From the NCBI RefSeq assembly GCF_011059185.1, contig NZ_JAALFE010000017.1, forward strand, positions 26,242 through 90,241: a stretch of 64,000 nt of DNA, read 5' to 3'. This stretch comes from Paragemmobacter kunshanensis (GTDB lineage: Bacteria > Pseudomonadota > Alphaproteobacteria > Rhodobacterales > Rhodobacteraceae). Of the stretch, positions 60,686 to 64,000 are shown piece after piece; within the stretch, counting starts at the first letter, position 1, and every line of letters starts with the position of its first letter. Both the position numbers and the translations under genes were made by a program. The notes under the pieces are model-generated. The model saw nothing but the letters and a program-made list of their open reading frames with translations, did no database searches and was not told the DNA's origin.

Positions 60686-61389
60686 GATGCGTTCTCGATA
60701 CGCAGCTTGTATGCTTCATCAAGACGACTCAGATGGCGGCTAAGGACAGACCCTTCCACGCTATCGGTTGCGATAAGCAACCGCGTCACTGCATCTTGAA
60801 CCAACTGCAGATAAGCCTGCCGCTTACTACCTACCACTGAGGCCGCTGACCACGCGAAAACAGCTGCACCCACAGTAACAGCCAATGGGGCCGCGACAGC
60901 CGACGCGGCTCCAATGCCAATCATCCCAAGAAGTCCTGGGGACGCACGCGCAGCGACAGTCGCCAAAGCAGCTGTGCCGCTGCCACCGAGGGCCAGTTTG
61001 GCGAGATCCCGTCCGCTCCAACCGGAATAATCGGTCAGGTCATCGTTACCGGACAGGTTCGCCGCAAGGACATGTTCCAACTCGCTTGCTAGCTGCACTT
61101 CGGCCTTTTGAACTCCTTCGAGGATTTCAAGCTCAAGTGCCTTTCTTTGCGAGGATGTTTCCCAAACCAGGTCTTGCAGCGGCAGTGCGTCTACGCGAGT
61201 CCGCGCTACCTCTCGCAGTTCAGCATCCCTGCACTGACAGAAAGCGCGCGCAGCCCAGCGTTGCTCCTGCCACCAGTCGATAGCATCTGCCTGTCGAAGC
61301 GGGTCAACATCGTCCCAAGCCAATTTCAGCCCGCCCCCTTCGTGACCGACAGTGCAAGCCGATCCGGATATCTCGTCACGCTTGAACAT
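60682..61389 (-). CDS. Helical protein with hydrophobic segment, unknown function (partner of 59699 gene)
   Basis: A 235-residue protein. The N-terminal 120 residues are soluble and helical, with two tryptophan-rich stretches (DAIDWWQEQRWAARAFCQCR). Residues about 135-195 are strongly hydrophobic (LALGGSGTAALATVAARASP; AASAVAAPLAVTVGAAVFAW), enough for two membrane helices. The C-terminus is again helical. Upstream of ATG 61389 only a weak ribosome site is seen. It forms a coupled pair with the 328-residue protein, and both have the same soluble-hydrophobic-soluble plan. Confidence 0.65.
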   Translation of the reverse strand: MFKRDEISGSACTVGHEGGGLKLAWDDVDPLRQADAIDWWQEQRWAARAFCQCRDAELREVARTRVDALPLQDLVWETSSQRKALELEILEGVQKAEVQLASELEHVLAANLSGNDDLTDYSGWSGRDLAKLALGGSGTAALATVAARASPGLLGMIGIGAASAVAAPLAVTVGAAVFAWSAASVVGSKRQAYLQLVQDAVTRLLIATDSVEGSVLSRHLSRLDEAYKLRIENAS

Positions 61390-61470
61390 TGCTCATCATT
61401 CACCTGATCGCCCAGAACAAAGCCGTCGGATTGTGTATCGGGCCGGGATCCGACGGCCTGCCATTCATTC

Positions 61471-63069
61471 CTAAGAAATACGCCGCTGAAGCGCCACACG
61501 ATAACTGTAAGGCGCCACTTCCTCGACCGCCACCATGTCTCCAGCGCGCGCACCGTGGCGCTCGAAGAACTCCCGGATCCAAGCGCGCTTGCGGAAGAAC
61601 TTCTTCTGACCATCGAGGTCTGTCATGACAACGGTCGCGCCGCCCCAGTCGACGGCAATTTCGCGCTGGGCGGCCGAGGCACGGTTTGATCCGCCGATCG
61701 CATCTGCCGGGAACTTATCGAAGAAACTCCTGAGATAAATGTGGTTGTTGTCGAGGTTTCCCCGCGTGATTTCGGTTGTGCCGATGTGGCGCCCGGTGTG
61801 CTTGCACGGGTTTGGGTCCGACGGCATCGATGCAGCCGCGGGCTCTTGGACAACAAGCACGGTGTTATCGTCGTCCTCGATCAGGTGGAAATCCTCGTCG
61901 GCGACAAGCAAAATCTGGCCCGTCGGTACCGGAGGCCGCGTGCGAACAAGCTGAATGCCTTCGGAGCGAAGGACCACCTCCGCTGCTGCGCGGGCATCCT
62001 CGCCTGCGTCATGATGCTCGAACTTGAGGCCAAGGTGCTGCTTGAGGCTTGCAAGGCCATGGCCGGCATTACCCCGCAATTCGGGCCAGGCAACGCGAGC
62101 GACATTGACGCTGTCGCGCCAGTCCCACTGAGGAACGGGCAGGCCGCAGTTGCCACAAGCAGCAGCGACGGCGCTACGGTCAAAACCAGAGTGCTGGTAG
62201 ACCGTCGCCCCGTTCAGCGCATCCCGCAGGACTGGCAGCACCTCCGCAAAGGTCGGGGCGCCCTGCACCGTGCGGGCACTGATCCCATGCAGATATGTGA
62301 ACACCCAGCGCTCCTCCTGCGGGTCGACATAGGTCACCCAAGTCTCGATGGAATTGTCGGGGCGCACGCAGGCGACACCGATCTGGCAAATGCTGCCACG
62401 ATCGTTGTTCGCGGTCTCAACGTCCAAAGCAAAGAAGCGGAACGGTCCCTCAGGAAAGGGCGTGACGCGCATCTGCCGGACGGTCGCGGGCTTCGGCGCT
62501 GGCGCGGCGACGGGACTAACCATCGCGGACATGAACCGCAGCCGCTGCCGTTCGATGGCCGCCTTTTCGCGGGCGCCCCAGCCAAGGCGGCGCAGCGTAC
62601 CCTCGACCAGATCGACCGGTTCGTCATAAGCCTGCATCCGGCGCCGGTTCCAGGCGATCACATGATCGGGCGCGAGGGAGAGCACCTCGGCCTCCAGCCG
62701 GGCGATGTCGACGGTGTCAGGCAAAGGCAACCAGACAGCCCGGCAGTGATCGATGACAAACTCGTTGCGCAATGCCTTGGCAAGATCACCATCGGCCTTG
62801 GTCAAAGGATCTGTCCGGTCGCGCCACATCCGGCCGGTGTTGTACATAGCCGAAAAGTAATGGCTCATGCCTTCCGATCCGGTCCGATGGCGCCGGTGGA
62901 TCCGTTCGTAGAAGGTCTGATCAGTCGAACTGGTCGAGCCGATGTAGCGAAGATCACCATGGTGATCGACAAGGCCGTAAAGGCCACGTGCATCGCGCGG
63001 CGCCTGAGAGGTCGGGCGGGGCGCAGCTTCGAGCAGGGCGGACAGAAGGTCTTCGGCAGAGAAACGCAT
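61471..63069 (-). CDS. GIY-YIG nuclease / DEDDh exonuclease / B3-like fusion protein
   Basis: A 532-residue protein with three parts. Residues about 27-110 are a GIY-YIG nuclease (GLYGLVDHHGDLRYIGSTSS). Residues about 210-385 are a DnaQ-type 3'-5' exonuclease: FFALDVETANNDRGSICQIG, FDRSAVAAACGNCGLPVPQW and the final HHDAGEDARAAAEV. The last 90 residues (NHIYLRSFFDKFPADAIGGS and FRKRAWIREFFERHGARAGD) resemble B3-like DNA-binding domains at the C-terminus of restriction enzymes. ATG 63069 has GGAG 7 bp upstream. A combination of cleavage, resection and DNA recognition suggests defence or mobile-element use. Confidence 0.82.
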   Translation of the reverse strand: MRFSAEDLLSALLEAAPRPTSQAPRDARGLYGLVDHHGDLRYIGSTSSTDQTFYERIHRRHRTGSEGMSHYFSAMYNTGRMWRDRTDPLTKADGDLAKALRNEFVIDHCRAVWLPLPDTVDIARLEAEVLSLAPDHVIAWNRRRMQAYDEPVDLVEGTLRRLGWGAREKAAIERQRLRFMSAMVSPVAAPAPKPATVRQMRVTPFPEGPFRFFALDVETANNDRGSICQIGVACVRPDNSIETWVTYVDPQEERWVFTYLHGISARTVQGAPTFAEVLPVLRDALNGATVYQHSGFDRSAVAAACGNCGLPVPQWDWRDSVNVARVAWPELRGNAGHGLASLKQHLGLKFEHHDAGEDARAAAEVVLRSEGIQLVRTRPPVPTGQILLVADEDFHLIEDDDNTVLVVQEPAAASMPSDPNPCKHTGRHIGTTEITRGNLDNNHIYLRSFFDKFPADAIGGSNRASAAQREIAVDWGGATVVMTDLDGQKKFFRKRAWIREFFERHGARAGDMVAVEEVAPYSYRVALQRRIS

Positions 63070-63083
63070 CATCAAACTCCGGT

Positions 63084-63920
63084 TTACTTCGACATCAGCT
63101 GGCTGCGCTCGATGCGCTTCCAGTCGCGGCCCGAGACAATGCCCCAGTTTCCCGCCTCGTTCGGGCGGCGCCAGCGCGGTGTGGCCATCTTCTGCAGGGC
63201 AGACAGCGCCTCGTTGAAGGAGGGGTACGAGACCTCCTCACCCTTTGCACCGATCATGAACTTGCCTCCGCGCTCGAGACCGGGATGGAAATGGCTTCCG
63301 TCTGCGGCGACGGGAACGAAGACCACCTCGTCCGAGAAATCCGGGCTCGGCGCCTCAGGTGCCGCCTCATCGGGCTGCTGCCAGATCGAGGCAAAGAATT
63401 CCTTCCTCCCCTTCAACCACGAGGCAGCACTGACAGCCGTCACCCGCTGGCCGACCTTATCCAGACCACCGTCGCCGCTAGACAGGATGTTCCGGATACG
63501 GCCTTCCGTAACGCCGCCGAACAGGGCGAGCGACTGCAGGTCGACTTCGCCTACGCCCGTATCAATAGCGTGACGGGAGAGCGCGAGATTGATGATGCGG
63601 CCGATGGCATTCTCTGCAGATGTCCCAACAAGAAGGCGGAACTGATCGAGCTTCTGCGCAAGATCGGCAACCCAAGCCGGGCGCTCTTCGAACGGGACAT
63701 CTGATGGCGTGACGCCATACAGGGCAAAGATCCCGGCATTGTCGATGAGCTTTGCGCCGCGCCAGTCGAGACAGATCGACGGCCAATAGGTCTCAAACAC
63801 CTCCTGCCACGTGTCGCCCTGTACATCCGGGCCGTAGAGCATTGCGCGCAAATGCGGAGCACATTCCTTCTCGCCAAGAACTGCTTCGATTGCCTGAAAA
63901 TGCGGGGCAAGAATATCCAA
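63084..63920 (-). CDS. Hypothetical protein, probably 5'-truncated
   Basis: About 278 codons from a TTG at 63920 to the stop at 63084, 14 bp before the nuclease fusion gene, so the two are co-transcribed. The frame is open through 63920 towards the window edge with no good start or ribosome site. The text there (STLLDILAPHFQAIEAVL) reads like the interior of a helix, so the real start is probably lost. An HTH-like stretch is seen in VDLQSLALFGGVTEGRIRNI, and a C-terminal PNEAGNWGIVSGRDWKRIER. No family recognised. Confidence 0.6.
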   Translation of the reverse strand: MDILAPHFQAIEAVLGEKECAPHLRAMLYGPDVQGDTWQEVFETYWPSICLDWRGAKLIDNAGIFALYGVTPSDVPFEERPAWVADLAQKLDQFRLLVGTSAENAIGRIINLALSRHAIDTGVGEVDLQSLALFGGVTEGRIRNILSSGDGGLDKVGQRVTAVSAASWLKGRKEFFASIWQQPDEAAPEAPSPDFSDEVVFVPVAADGSHFHPGLERGGKFMIGAKGEEVSYPSFNEALSALQKMATPRWRRPNEAGNWGIVSGRDWKRIERSQLMSK

Positions 63921-63923
63921 GAG

Positions 63924-64000
63924 TGTTGATTTGCGCTGAGAGCTGACCCGGTTGGGCTGAAGATTTCCATTGAGATTTGACCCATGTGACCCTTCCCCGA
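63924..64000. mobile_element. Possible terminal region of an IS21-like element
   Basis: The last 77 bp show repeated TGACCC words in a spaced series: GCTGAGAGCTGACCCGG (63934-63950) and TTGAGATTTGACCCATGTGA (63971-63990). Multiple TGACCC-bearing repeats near the ends are typical of IS21-family elements, and TGTTGATTTG at 63924 could be the tip. It begins where the hypothetical gene loses its start. The element body would be outside the window, so this is tentative. Confidence 0.4.

Noticed and set aside
1..64000. CRISPR arrays or complete rRNA/tRNA genes
   Set aside because: No regularly spaced repeats and no intact tRNA or rRNA were seen; only the tRNA-fMet 3' fragment at 56587-56607 was recognised.

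Overview
The window is GC-rich chromosomal DNA whose gene content points to a facultatively denitrifying alphaproteobacterium of the Rhodobacteraceae (Paracoccus/Gemmobacter/Rhodobacter-like). The main clues are a narR-narKGHJI cluster with a fused NarK1-NarK2, nnrS/nnrU nitric-oxide genes and an NsrR-type regulator. GC-rich codon use and tight ATGA/GTGA gene overlaps fit this. The genus is an inference.

Layout. (1) 1-7850: an acid-sugar catabolic cluster, with a Dpp/Opp-type ABC transporter (last part of one permease, second permease, two ATPases), a PdxA2-like dehydrogenase, a DapA-like lyase and an iron alcohol dehydrogenase on the plus strand; a FadR-type regulator and a four-carbon acid sugar kinase lie on the minus strand. 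(2) 7956-21662: nitrate respiration. On the minus strand run narK(fusion)-narG-narH-narJ-narI-parvulin-carbonic anhydrase-moeA-DUF2478. The divergent plus-strand gene is a cysteine-poor FNR-family regulator (NarR-like), with FNR-type boxes between. (3) 21666-25620: nitric-oxide response, nnrU, nnrS, 5-formyl-THF cyclo-ligase and a RIC-like hemerythrin protein on the minus strand, divergent from nsrR plus a small DUF6522-like gene. (4) 25638-27780: a scar zone with a rhodanese remnant, an MlrC gene lacking its 5' third, and broken phage genes (DUF6362, ParB). (5) 27861-39031: a complete-looking carbohydrate module with two SDRs, an FGGY kinase, an AhpD-like protein, acetoin-dehydrogenase-type E2/E1beta/E1alpha, a Rbs-type ABC transporter and a divergent SorC/DeoR regulator. 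(6) 39153-39682: a second phage remnant and strong inverted repeats.

(7) 39718-56417: a defence island. A giant DUF4011-helicase-Vsr-DUF3320 protein (Hhe-like) on the minus strand is divergent from a five-gene, fully overlapping operon: AddB-like PD-(D/E)XK protein, AddA-like UvrD helicase-nuclease, DUF6361 protein, phospholipase-D-type nuclease and SF2 helicase. I do not recognise this five-gene combination as a named defence system, so it is my main candidate for an undescribed one. (8) 56499-56607: the 3' end of an initiator tRNA with its terminator but no tRNA body, which is the attachment scar of an integrative element. (9) 57138-64000: probable cargo of that element, with two pairs of orphan membrane-associated proteins, a GIY-YIG/DEDDh exonuclease/B3-like fusion protein, a 5'-truncated hypothetical gene and what may be the end of an IS21-like element at the window edge.

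All product names are from reading motifs and remembered family features; no database search was run.
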